Source: an uncultured Meiothermus sp.
GTDB taxonomy: Bacteria; Deinococcota; Deinococci; Deinococcales; Thermaceae
DNA length: 34,143 bases
Assembly: GCA_937950405.1 (NCBI GenBank)
Contig: CALFDH010000020.1
Coordinates: forward strand, 1 to 34,143
Direction: 5' to 3'
Positions 24,353 through 31,095 of this stretch are shown one piece after another. Each line of letters begins with the position of its first letter. Position 1 is the stretch's first letter. A model generated the notes under the pieces. It made no database searches, was not told the DNA's origin, and saw only the letters and a list, made by a program, of their open reading frames with translations. The translations under genes were made by a program, and so were the position numbers.

Positions 24353-25060
24353 CTACCTCAACCACTGCAAATCCTCTTCCTTGTCTATATCAACGCCCAC
24401 CTCGGCATAGGGGGTGATGAGCGCCCTGGCCGGAACCCCGATGATTTGCGAGACCTTGGCCTCGAGCCCGGCAATATCGGCCCGGCCCAGGAGCACCTTC
24501 AGGAGGGTTCCAAAACCGATCATCCGAGCCAGGGCCAGGGGCCTTTTTCGCAGTTCCAGCGCCCGTTTGAGCAAAGGAAGGGCCGCATAAAAGAGCTGTT
24601 TGTCAATCAGAACGATGTTACCCCCCGTAAAGGAGCCCTCCCGGATGCGGGCATAGGTGCGCCGCATGTTGGGAAAGCGTTGCTCGATGGTGGGCCTGGC
24701 AATAATGGTATACACAAAACCCGCCTGGGGCGCATGTTCCAGCACCCAGCGCACGGCTTCCCCGCTCAAAAAAGGCATATCACCGGTTGCAACCAGGACT
24801 TTCTCACCCTCGGCAGCCTGGAGGCCGGCCTCGAGGTTGGCAACCAGGCTGCCGTGGTCGGGCAGGCATAACTTGGGCGGCGGGTTCAAGGGGGCAGGAG
24901 GGCCCACCAAAATCGCTTCCAGCCCCGCCTGCGCCAGGGCTTCCAGGGTGTACTCCACCAGCGGGCGACCCCGGTAGGGCACCAGGGTCTTGCTGGCAAC
25001 GCCGAATTTCAGGGCCAGCGGGTCGTCGGCTTTGCCTCCGGCCAGCACAATCGCTTCCAC
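24353..25060 (-). CDS. MobA-like nucleotidyltransferase
   Basis: A 235-residue protein of the NTP_transf_3/MobA-like group. The nucleotide-binding start is MEAIVLAGGKADDPLALKFGVASKTLVPYRGRPLVEYTL, with the GTG-initiated start placing LAGG at residues 6-9. The metal-binding Asp lies in VATGDMPFLSG, and the second in VGVDIDKEEDLQWL at the C-terminus. The motif order matches MobA and CofC/MocA-type cytidylyl or guanylyl transferases. The segment GSFTGGNIVLIDKQLF is typical of a subfamily of uncharacterised NTP transferases. It is cytoplasmic and stands alone; no molybdopterin or isoprenoid gene is nearby to suggest the substrate. Confidence 0.85.
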   Translation of the reverse strand: MEAIVLAGGKADDPLALKFGVASKTLVPYRGRPLVEYTLEALAQAGLEAILVGPPAPLNPPPKLCLPDHGSLVANLEAGLQAAEGEKVLVATGDMPFLSGEAVRWVLEHAPQAGFVYTIIARPTIEQRFPNMRRTYARIREGSFTGGNIVLIDKQLFYAALPLLKRALELRKRPLALARMIGFGTLLKVLLGRADIAGLEAKVSQIIGVPARALITPYAEVGVDIDKEEDLQWLR

Positions 25061-25122
25061 CGCCCTAGTTTATCGCGCTTCTTTGGTTACCCCGCTCTCT
25101 TTACCCAGCCCTTGCCACCCGA

Positions 25123-25128
25123 TAGGCT
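25123..25128 (+). promoter_or_regulatory. Leaderless-type -10 box for the small unknown gene pair
   Basis: TAGGCT ends 7 nt before the ATG at 25136 without a Shine-Dalgarno. This spacing is the reason for choosing that ATG over the TTG at 25112. Confidence 0.4.
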
Positions 25129-25135
25129 ATGGGTT

Positions 25136-25339
25136 ATGGAGGATCTGCTCGAGCGGCTGGGGAATCATCTGGTCTGGCGCATCGGCAAGGCCGAAGGCGA
25201 GGAGGTACTGGTCGTACGGGTCGGGCTGGCCTCGGCAGCCCCGGAGTTTGGCCACCTGGCCCGCCTGCGAAACGTCACCGACGAAGAAATCGAGCAACTC
25301 TCGCAAGCCGGACAGCTACGGGTCGAGTGGGTCAACTAA
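25136..25339 (+). CDS. Small acidic protein of unknown function
   Basis: A 67-residue soluble protein beginning MEDLLERLGNHLVWRIGKAE and ending QLRVEWVN. It has one alpha and several beta-like stretches and no signal or membrane segment. I do not recognise a named family, though small conserved proteins of this type are known in Thermus and relatives. The ATG is chosen because a TAGGCT -10 box lies 7 nt upstream; the longer ORF starts at a TTG before that box. The TAA is followed directly by the ATG of the next gene, so the two are co-transcribed and probably functionally linked. Confidence 0.7.
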   Translation: MEDLLERLGNHLVWRIGKAEGEEVLVVRVGLASAAPEFGHLARLRNVTDEEIEQLSQAGQLRVEWVN

Positions 25340-25771
25340 ATGGTGCTGGAAAAAGCGTTCCAACTACGGCTAGCCGAACCCCCAGAACATCTGCTACAGC
25401 CCGAGCGGGTGTTCGCCAGCAAGCCACCTTTTGGCGAGCTGGCCCGCCAGGACACCAGCCTGAAGGGCTATCTGGTAGCCGAAGCCCCGCTGTTTGGGGA
25501 AATCCATTTTCCCTTTCAGAGCCGTATTCATCCAGAGGGCAGCAAAGCCCGCCTAGAGGCCCTGCCCCTCCCCGACCCCCCAGCCTTCTGGGCCGAGCTC
25601 GAGGGGGTGGGAGAAGTAGTGGAAGGAGGTATTGCCTACCAGCTCACCCTTCGTATTCATGCCACCCTCCCCCAGGGGGAAAAATGGGGCGGGCGGGCTT
25701 TGGGGCGGCTGGCCGAAGCCGCCTTCGAGCGCAACGTGGAGCGGGTCCTGGAGCGGTTGACCAGAGCCTGA
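25340..25771 (+). CDS. Conserved-looking protein of unknown function
   Basis: A 143-residue soluble protein whose ATG follows the previous stop with no gap (TAAATG), indicating tight coupling. It has mixed alpha/beta content, a Pro-rich middle (LEALPLPDPPAFWAELEG), an ITYQLTLRIHATLP-like strand, and a helical C-terminus (LGRLAEAAFERNVERVLERLTRA). The size and layout recall SRPBCC-like or phylum-restricted DUF proteins, where a C-terminal helix packs on a beta sheet; this is only a structural impression. No catalytic motif is visible. Confidence 0.7.
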   Translation: MVLEKAFQLRLAEPPEHLLQPERVFASKPPFGELARQDTSLKGYLVAEAPLFGEIHFPFQSRIHPEGSKARLEALPLPDPPAFWAELEGVGEVVEGGIAYQLTLRIHATLPQGEKWGGRALGRLAEAAFERNVERVLERLTRA

Positions 25772-25874
25772 CCTGGTATGCCTGCCAGAGATTTTTTAGG
25801 CGAGAGTAATAGTGCTGTTCTTTATTCTGATACCAAAGAAGCCAGGGGGACAAACCAGGAACCGGCAAGGGGCA

Positions 25875-25880
25875 TATACT
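25875..25880 (+). promoter_or_regulatory. -10 box for the UPF0173-type hydrolase gene
   Basis: TATACT lies 22 nt before the GTG at 25903, with a strong GGAGGTG ribosome site at 25891-25897 between them. Unlike most promoters here, this transcript should have a short leader. Confidence 0.45.
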
Positions 25881-25902
25881 GGAAGCATTCGGAGGTGGAA
25901 CC

Positions 25903-26580
25903 GTGGTCGAAGTACGCTACCTGGGACACTCAGCACTGCTCATCAGTGACGGCACCACCCGCATTGTGGTGGATCCCTTCCTGACCGGCAACCCCAAAGC
26001 GGCCCTTAGCGCTGACCAGGTCGAAGCCGACCTGATTGTGCTTACCCATGCCCACGGCGACCATTACGGCGACAGCGTTGCCCTCAGCCAACGCACCGGA
26101 GCTCCCATCATCTCGAATTACGAAATCGTCAGCTACGCCGAGAAGCATGGCGGCAAGGGCGTAGGTATGAACCTGGGCGGCACATACAAGTTCAAGGGCG
26201 GCTGGCTGAAGTGGTTTCCGGCCTGGCACTCTTCATCTTTTCCAGACGGAACTTACGGTGGACTGGCGCAGGGCTTCATAATGGAGTTGGGCGGGAAGCG
26301 CATTTACAACTCCTGCGACACCGCCCTGTTCAGCGATATGGCGCTGGTGGCCCCATATGGTGTGGATCTGGCCATCCTGCCCATCGGCGACCACTTCACC
26401 ATGGGCCCCGACGATGCCCTGCAGGCCCTCGAGCTGACCCGCGCCAAGCAAGTTTTACCCGTGCATTACAACACCTTTCCCCCCATTGCCCAGGACGGCG
26501 CGGCCTTTGTCCAGCGGGCCGGCCTGCTGGGGGTGGGTGGAAAGGCCCTCCAACCAGGGGAGCACATAACCCTTTCGTAA
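25903..26580 (+). CDS. UPF0173-type metal-dependent hydrolase (metallo-beta-lactamase fold)
   Basis: A 225-residue cytoplasmic protein of the YtkL/UPF0173 group. It starts VEVRYLGHSALLISDGTTRIVVDPFLTGNP and carries the metal motif LTHAHGDHYGDSV (HxHxDH), then WHSSSFPDGTYGG, the metal-bridging Asp in YNSCDTALFSDM, and the final His in VLPVHYNTFPPI. Length matches the family. The GTG start is backed by GGAGGTG 5 nt upstream. Members are presumed hydrolases of unknown substrate; some structural relatives cleave lactones or phosphodiesters. It is followed 40 nt later by a protein kinase gene on the same strand. Confidence 0.92.
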   Translation: MVEVRYLGHSALLISDGTTRIVVDPFLTGNPKAALSADQVEADLIVLTHAHGDHYGDSVALSQRTGAPIISNYEIVSYAEKHGGKGVGMNLGGTYKFKGGWLKWFPAWHSSSFPDGTYGGLAQGFIMELGGKRIYNSCDTALFSDMALVAPYGVDLAILPIGDHFTMGPDDALQALELTRAKQVLPVHYNTFPPIAQDGAAFVQRAGLLGVGGKALQPGEHITLS

Positions 26581-26620
26581 CGCATCCTGTGCTGAAATAC
26601 CAAGCGTACCTGGAATCCGC

Positions 26621-27484
26621 ATGGACTACCGCCGACTGACTCGTCAACACTACAAGCTCGAGATGCTCCTGGGCTTAGGGCGGTCGTCGCAGGTGTACCT
26701 GGCCCATGCCCCCGACGGCACCAAGGTAGCCCTCAAAGTGCCCCGACGCGAGGTTCGCACCGACCGGGCCCTTACCGAGCGCTTTGCCCAGGAAGTAGCC
26801 CTGTCCCTAACCCTTAACCACGCCAACCTGGTGCGTGGGCTTTCGGGCCGCCCCGAAGGAGACGGGGCTTTTTTGGCGCTGGAGTATTTCGAGGAAGGAA
26901 CCCTCGAGGACAGCCTTAAAAAAGGCCCCATGAGCCGCGAAGTGGCCCTGGAGTGTCTCAGTCAGATTGCCCAGGCCCTCATCTATCTTCATGACCGGGG
27001 CATCATCCACCAGGATGTCAAACCCTCCAACATTTTCATTGACGGTCTGTTGTTCAAACTCGGCGACTTTGGGGTAGCCAAGACCCGCGAAAACCCCAAG
27101 CCCCTAGAGCGGGCTGGGAGCCCCTTCTACATGGCCCCTGAGCTTTTCATGGGCGAGCCCGCGAGCCCCGCCTCGGACGCCTATTCATTTGGGGTGATGG
27201 CCTTCGAGTTGCTGGTTGGCAAAAGGCCCTTTGTGGGCGAGACTCTCGAGGAGATCAGCCATGCCCACTTGCACAAACTACCCCCTCCGACCAACCTCCC
27301 GCCTCATCTGGATCGGATCGTGCGAAACCTCCTGGCCAAAGACCCCGCCATTCGCGCCACTCTAAAAGCCTTTCTTCAGGTTGTACGTGGCGCCCCCCAG
27401 GGCGAACCCAATTCCAACAAAACCGCCGGAGAAGACAAACCCACTAAAGGCAAAGGGTTGTTTGGGCTGTTTCGTAAGCGATAG
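26621..27484 (+). CDS. Ser/Thr protein kinase (Hanks-type, soluble, HQD variant)
   Basis: A 287-residue cytoplasmic kinase with no transmembrane or extracellular sensor domain. Motifs: glycine loop LGLGRSSQVYLAHA (17-30), ATP lysine K39 in VALKVP, catalytic loop IIHQDVKPSNIFI (H130-Q131-D132, K134, N137), DFG at 149-151 and APE at 172-174. The usual Arg before the catalytic Asp is Gln, so it is a non-RD kinase. That often means the activation loop need not be phosphorylated. The C-terminal 30 residues are a Lys/Gly-rich tail (KGKGLFGLFRKR), perhaps for membrane or nucleic-acid contact. It may be co-transcribed with the upstream hydrolase. Target unknown. Confidence 0.9.
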   Translation: MDYRRLTRQHYKLEMLLGLGRSSQVYLAHAPDGTKVALKVPRREVRTDRALTERFAQEVALSLTLNHANLVRGLSGRPEGDGAFLALEYFEEGTLEDSLKKGPMSREVALECLSQIAQALIYLHDRGIIHQDVKPSNIFIDGLLFKLGDFGVAKTRENPKPLERAGSPFYMAPELFMGEPASPASDAYSFGVMAFELLVGKRPFVGETLEEISHAHLHKLPPPTNLPPHLDRIVRNLLAKDPAIRATLKAFLQVVRGAPQGEPNSNKTAGEDKPTKGKGLFGLFRKR

Positions 27485-27744
27485 CTCTGGCAGAGTGTTG
27501 TGGAAATACCCACACACTTCTACAAGGTTCCAATAGCTACTGTATTGAAAGTCAAGCAGCCTGTGCAGGCATGGGCGGGGCTCTACAGAGGTCGTACAAA
27601 GCCGTTCAACCCCGCCTGAATCCCCCCTCCGCCGTAGGAAGCGACCAAAGGCGCGGGATGTGGTTTTGGTCAGATAACGTAAAACAGGCGGTCGGATAGC
27701 CGTCGAGTCTTGCCGCGATGAATGCATTGCACAAGCATGTGTAC

Positions 27745-27870
27745 TACCAGATTCGGTTAGTTCGTTACCGAATGGTGACGAACTAACCCGACCGAAGGAA
27801 GTGCTCTATGATTCAAAAAGATAGCCCCTGGGGTTTTTGGTTTGGTGAAGTATCTTTTTGAATCCGGTAT
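27745..27870 (+). repeat. Palindromic MITE-like repeat, copy C (126 bp)
   Basis: Near-identical to copy A over its whole length. Ends are TACCAGATTC and GAATCCGGTAT. Hairpin 1 arms are GGTTAGTTCGTTACC and GGTGACGAACTAACC, where the fifth pair is A-T instead of the G-C of copy A. Hairpin 2 keeps GATTCAAAAAGATA and TATCTTTTTGAATC exactly. It lies 43 bp upstream of the acyl-CoA synthetase start, and its right end contains TTGAAT. Confidence 0.85.
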
Positions 27871-27892
27871 ACGACCTACAGATAAACTGTAG
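27858..27892 (+). promoter_or_regulatory. Candidate acyl-CoA synthetase promoter with palindromic operator-like site
   Basis: TTGAAT (27858-27863, inside repeat copy C) and GATAAA (27881-27886) are 17 bp apart. The -10 is embedded in the palindrome CTACAG-ATAAA-CTGTAG (27876-27892), a plausible repressor site. The predicted start near 27893 leaves a 20-nt leader with GAGGTC as ribosome site before the ATG at 27914. Confidence 0.5.
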
Positions 27893-27913
27893 TCAAACAA
27901 AGCGAGGTCGGCC

Positions 27914-29839
27914 ATGAGCGAACCCATCTGGTTTCCATCGGACAACTACAAGCACGGCAGCCACATCGAAGCCTTGCTACGGCACCTGAACCTAGATAGC
28001 TACGAGGCGCTCTACGCCTTCAGCATCCAGCAGCCGGAGGCTTTCTGGGAGGCCACCTTACAGTTTCTGGGCATCGAGTGGTTTGTCCCCTACCATCAGG
28101 TATTGGATGTTTCGCAGGGGCCACAGTGGCCCCAGTGGTTTGTGGGGGGGCAGCTGAACCTGGCCTACAACGCCCTCCATCATGCCAAAACCCGGCCCCA
28201 CGACCAAGCCCTTATCTGGGAAGGGGAAGACGGTGCTGTGGTGAGGTTAAGTTATGGCGACCTCGAGGCCGCCGTAGCCCAGACAGCCCATGCGCTCAGG
28301 TCGCTAGGCATTGGCAAGGGCGACCGGGTAGGCCTCTTCCTGCCCATGCTGCCCGAGACCGCTATCAGCGCCCTGGCCCTGGCCCAGATCGGTGCGATTT
28401 TTGTACCTATCTTTTCTGGTTATGCCGCCGAGGCAGCGGCCACCCGCCTTCAGGATGCCGAGGCCAGGCTCATCATCACCGCCGATGGCTTTTACCGCCG
28501 GGGCAGCCAGGTCAAGCTATTGGACAACGCCCGCGCTGCTGCGGCGCTTTCACCCAGCGTGCAGCAGCTATTGGTGGTCCGCCGTTTTGGAAATGTGGCG
28601 CTAGCACCCAACGAGGTGGCCTGGGATCAAATCGTTCCGCAGCAACCCTCCAAAGCCCCTTACGAACCCATGGGCAGCATGGACCCCTTCATGCTGATCT
28701 ACACCTCAGGCACCACCGGCAAACCCAAGGGCACCGTGCACTACCACGCGGGTTTTCCCATCAAGGCCGCCCAGGACATGGCCCATCTCTTCGACCTGCA
28801 AAAGCACGAGACCCTGTTCTGGTTTACCGATATGGGCTGGATGATGGGCCCGTGGGCCATCCTGGGAGCCCTAACCATCGGAGGCACTGTGCTGCTCTAT
28901 GAAGGCGCCCCCGATTACCCCGATGCAAGCCGGCTATGGTCTATTTGTGAGCGGCACGGGGTCACCCACCTGGGCCTCTCCCCCACCCTGGTACGGGCCC
29001 TGATGCCCCTGGGCGACGAGCCCGTTCGCAAGCATGACTTGTCCAGGCTGCGGATGCTGGGCTCCACCGGCGAACCCTGGAACCTGGAGCCCTATCTGTG
29101 GTTTGCCAGAACCGTAGGTCAGAATCGCGTACCCATCATCAACTACTCCGGCGGTACCGAAATTGGCGGTGGCATCCTGGGCTGCACGGCCTGGCGGCCC
29201 ATCAAGCCCATGGGGTTCAACACCGCTGTTCCGGGCATGCACGCCGAGGTGCTGGACAGTACCGGACAGCCCGTGCGGGACGAGGTAGGTGAGCTGGCCG
29301 TGATGGGGCCGTGGCCCGGGCAGACCAAAGGTTTTTGGAAGGCCCCCGAGCGCTACCTGGACACCTATTGGAGCCGATTTGAAAACATCTGGGTGCATGG
29401 CGACTGGGCCATTCTGGATCGGGAGGGCCACTGGATGATCCAGGGACGCAGCGATGACACCCTCAAAATTGCCGGGAAGCGGGTGGGCCCCGCTGAATAC
29501 GAGAGCGCCGCTGTCGAGCACCCCGCAGTGAAGGAAGCTGCTGCCATTGGCATTCCCCATCCCGTCAAGGGCGAGGCTGCGGTGGTTTTTGTGGTGCTGC
29601 GGGCCGAGCACGCTCCGAGCAAGGAAATGGAACAGGCTATTGCAGAAACCATTGCCACTCGGCTGGGCAAAGCGCTCAAACCCGAAAAAATTCTTTTCGT
29701 CTCCGACCTGCCCAAAACCCGCAATGCCAAAGTGATGCGACGGGTGATTCGAGCCGCTTATCTGGGACAAAACCCTGGCGACCTGTCGGCCCTCGAGAAT
29801 CCACAAGCCGTGGAAGCCATCCAGAATTCCTCGAGGTGA
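27914..29839 (+). CDS. Acetyl/acetoacetyl-CoA-synthetase-like acyl-CoA ligase
   Basis: A 641-residue AMP-forming ligase that activates a short carboxylic acid to acyl-adenylate and then acyl-CoA. Landmarks: N-terminal ACS-type extension (residues 1-100), phosphate loop YTSGTTGKPKGTVHYHAGFP, the acyl-pocket segment WFTDMGWMMGPWAILG, NYSGGTEIGGGILGC (A5), the hinge in YWSRFENIWVHGDWAILDREGHWMIQGRSDDTLKIAGKRVGPAEYE, and KTRNAKVMRRVIRAAYLG with the catalytic, acetylatable-type lysine. ACS proteins usually read KTRSGKIMRR. The pocket differs from canonical Acs (WCTADVGWVTGH), so propionate, acetoacetate or another short acid is as likely as acetate. Repeat copies flank it on both sides. Start chosen for the GAGGTC ribosome site. 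Confidence 0.88.
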   Translation: MSEPIWFPSDNYKHGSHIEALLRHLNLDSYEALYAFSIQQPEAFWEATLQFLGIEWFVPYHQVLDVSQGPQWPQWFVGGQLNLAYNALHHAKTRPHDQALIWEGEDGAVVRLSYGDLEAAVAQTAHALRSLGIGKGDRVGLFLPMLPETAISALALAQIGAIFVPIFSGYAAEAAATRLQDAEARLIITADGFYRRGSQVKLLDNARAAAALSPSVQQLLVVRRFGNVALAPNEVAWDQIVPQQPSKAPYEPMGSMDPFMLIYTSGTTGKPKGTVHYHAGFPIKAAQDMAHLFDLQKHETLFWFTDMGWMMGPWAILGALTIGGTVLLYEGAPDYPDASRLWSICERHGVTHLGLSPTLVRALMPLGDEPVRKHDLSRLRMLGSTGEPWNLEPYLWFARTVGQNRVPIINYSGGTEIGGGILGCTAWRPIKPMGFNTAVPGMHAEVLDSTGQPVRDEVGELAVMGPWPGQTKGFWKAPERYLDTYWSRFENIWVHGDWAILDREGHWMIQGRSDDTLKIAGKRVGPAEYESAAVEHPAVKEAAAIGIPHPVKGEAAVVFVVLRAEHAPSKEMEQAIAETIATRLGKALKPEKILFVSDLPKTRNAKVMRRVIRAAYLGQNPGDLSALENPQAVEAIQNSSR

Positions 29840-30090
29840 CACCGGGTTCAAAAAGACAGTTGACAAAACCAAAAGCCCGCCAGATCGTCTTACAGCGCTC
29901 TTCACAGACGTGGCCGCCCGCGAAAACGAAAAAGTGCCTAGCCCAGACGCACATTACGCACTCGAGCGTGGTCCGGGTTCGGCCCACGGTTGCTCGGGTT
30001 TCGAGTTTCCAGGCGACCATCGTTGTATCCAGGACAAATCTTTCTTGCAATCGGATGGCTTGAATTTTATGAAAAGTGCACCATATAGCG
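29839..30090 (+). repeat. Palindromic-family repeat, copy E (about 250 bp, degenerate)
   Basis: Begins ACACCGGGTTCAAAAAGACAGTTGACAAAACC, resembling the plus-strand start of copy D (ATACCAGATTCAAAAAGTTAGTTAACACAAC). Positions 30027-30072 (ATCCAGGACAAATCTTTCTTG, then TCGGATGGCT) match copy D 23313-23353. Its first base is the last base of the acyl-CoA synthetase TGA stop. The middle has an unrelated insertion, and the far end cannot be fixed precisely. Confidence 0.5.
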
Positions 30091-30117
30091 TTGTATTATC
30101 CTCGAGACCAAAAAATA

Positions 30118-30140
30118 ACCGACTCCAGAGCGGAGTCGGT
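30118..30140 (-). terminator. Intrinsic terminator of the H1-like gene
   Basis: On the minus strand ACCGACTCC-GCTCT-GGAGTCGGT forms a 9-bp stem followed by TATTTTTT, 17 nt after the stop of the H1-like gene. A textbook rho-independent terminator. Confidence 0.85.
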
Positions 30141-30156
30141 TTACTAAACTTGCGCC

Positions 30157-30402
30157 CTACTGCTTGGCAGCCGCTTTCTTGGGAGCAGCCTTCTTCGCGG
30201 CAGGTTTCGCAGCGGCCTTGGCCGCAGGCTTGGCAGCGGCTTTTTTGGGAGCCGCTTTGGTCGCAGCCGGCTTGGCAGCAGACTTAGCGGTAGACTTCGC
30301 AGCAGCCTTGGCCGCAGGCTTGGCAGCAGGCTTCTTGGCTGCGGGTTTGGCGGCGGCTTTCTTGGCAGCAGGCTTCTTGGCGGTTTCTTGGTTTTCAGGC
30401 AT
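30157..30402 (-). CDS. Histone H1-like Ala/Lys/Pro-rich DNA-binding protein
   Basis: An 81-residue highly basic protein composed almost wholly of AAKP/KKAAAK repeats after a short acidic head, MPENQETAKKPAAKKAAAKP. No cysteine or aromatic residue is present. This composition matches the C-terminal tail of eukaryotic H1 and bacterial H1-like proteins (AlgP, HctB, Bacteroides/Chlamydia types), which coat or compact DNA. Expression should be strong: a near-perfect AAGGAGG ribosome site, a TATAAT -10, and an intrinsic terminator. The repeat makes the plus-strand complement read as an Ala-rich membrane-like ORF (84 aa), which is a shadow. Exact role unknown; the repeat number is likely to vary between strains. 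Confidence 0.85.
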   Translation of the reverse strand: MPENQETAKKPAAKKAAAKPAAKKPAAKPAAKAAAKSTAKSAAKPAATKAAPKKAAAKPAAKAAAKPAAKKAAPKKAAAKQ

Positions 30403-30560
30403 GTATGTTCCTCCTTAGTTCAGAGTGGAGTCATCTGAGCAGAAACCCCCGAATCATGCGCTATCCAGCGGACGATTCGCCCATTGCACATAACCAGGTT
30501 TCTGGCATTGCGCGGAATGTGGACGAGCGTTTCTGTTAGATTGTTGCTCCACTGACCTCA

Positions 30561-30595
30561 ATTATACAACATGTTGTGTGGTTTTTGCACGTCAA
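30561..30595 (-). promoter_or_regulatory. H1-like gene promoter with central palindrome
   Basis: TATAAT (revcomp of 30561-30566) is a perfect -10 and TTGACG (revcomp of 30590-30595) a near-perfect -35, but they are 23 bp apart, far from 17. The 12-bp palindrome ACAACATGTTGT (30566-30577) lies in the spacer next to the -10. It could be a repressor site or the target of an activator that compensates for the spacing. Confidence 0.45.
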
Positions 30596-31082
30596 GTACA
30601 ACTTATGGGTGAATTTTCGATTCGTCTGATTGGCATCAATACATCGGTTTTTGCCTTTCTTATCGTGTTTTTTTGCTTTGCAAATTTTCTCGAGGGTATC
30701 TTAATCAATTTCGCCCGCATCGAGTGAATCGGGTGGCTGGCATTTCAGCATGTTCAAACTTCGACCATCATCAAATGCCATTCATACCGTGTCTATCGAG
30801 ACAATGCGGATCTCCAGAATTCCGCCTTACACTTGCCTCGACCAGGCACAAATGAAGAAAAGATGGCGATAATTTTTTGCCGATCGCTGCAACGGTCATA
30901 GCCTAGCGCAATGTGGCAACGTGCAAACTCGGTCAAAAATCAGGGGCAGATAGGCCCGTGTTCATCGCATAATCTCGCGCAGCTATTGAACCCCTCTGCG
31001 ATCTATTGATGCTCGTTGCTTTCTCCAAACCAGTCTCCCGACCCAAAGCGCGATGCTGTACGACCTTTACAAATCCCTGCGA

Positions 31083-31088
31083 TAGAAT
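31083..31088 (+). promoter_or_regulatory. Leaderless-type -10 box for the dynamin-like GTPase gene
   Basis: TAGAAT ends 7 nt before the ATG at 31096 and there is no Shine-Dalgarno in that gap. It fixes the start at 31096, not 31006 as in the ORF track. Confidence 0.45.
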
Positions 31089-31095
31089 ACAGAGC

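Larger units (their letters stand above)
27485..27913. other. Intergenic region with repeat copy C and the acyl-CoA synthetase promoter
   Basis: A 429-bp gap. 27485-27744 has no ORF or terminator that I can support. 27745-27870 is repeat copy C. 27858-27892 holds the candidate promoter and the CTACAG/CTGTAG palindrome upstream of the acyl-CoA synthetase. A short minus-strand ORF here (62 aa) is repeat-derived. Confidence 0.6.
30403..31095. other. AT-rich intergenic region with H1-like promoter and long structured leader
   Basis: A 693-bp gap, clearly AT-richer than the surrounding genes. It holds the H1-like gene leader (30403-30553), its promoter (30561-30595) and the dynamin gene -10 (31083-31088). 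The interval 30600-31080 has no ORF with family features and no tRNA or repeat copy that I can identify. Confidence 0.55.

Noticed and set aside
30157-30402. Tandem DNA repeats that could be a CRISPR or VNTR
   Set aside because: The periodicity follows AAK/PAK codons of the H1-like protein; there are no spacers. Strain-level length variation is still possible.
30164-30418. Ala-rich plus-strand ORF that looks like a membrane protein
   Set aside because: Complement of the Lys/Ala-repeat H1-like gene, which has its own promoter, ribosome site and terminator on the other strand.
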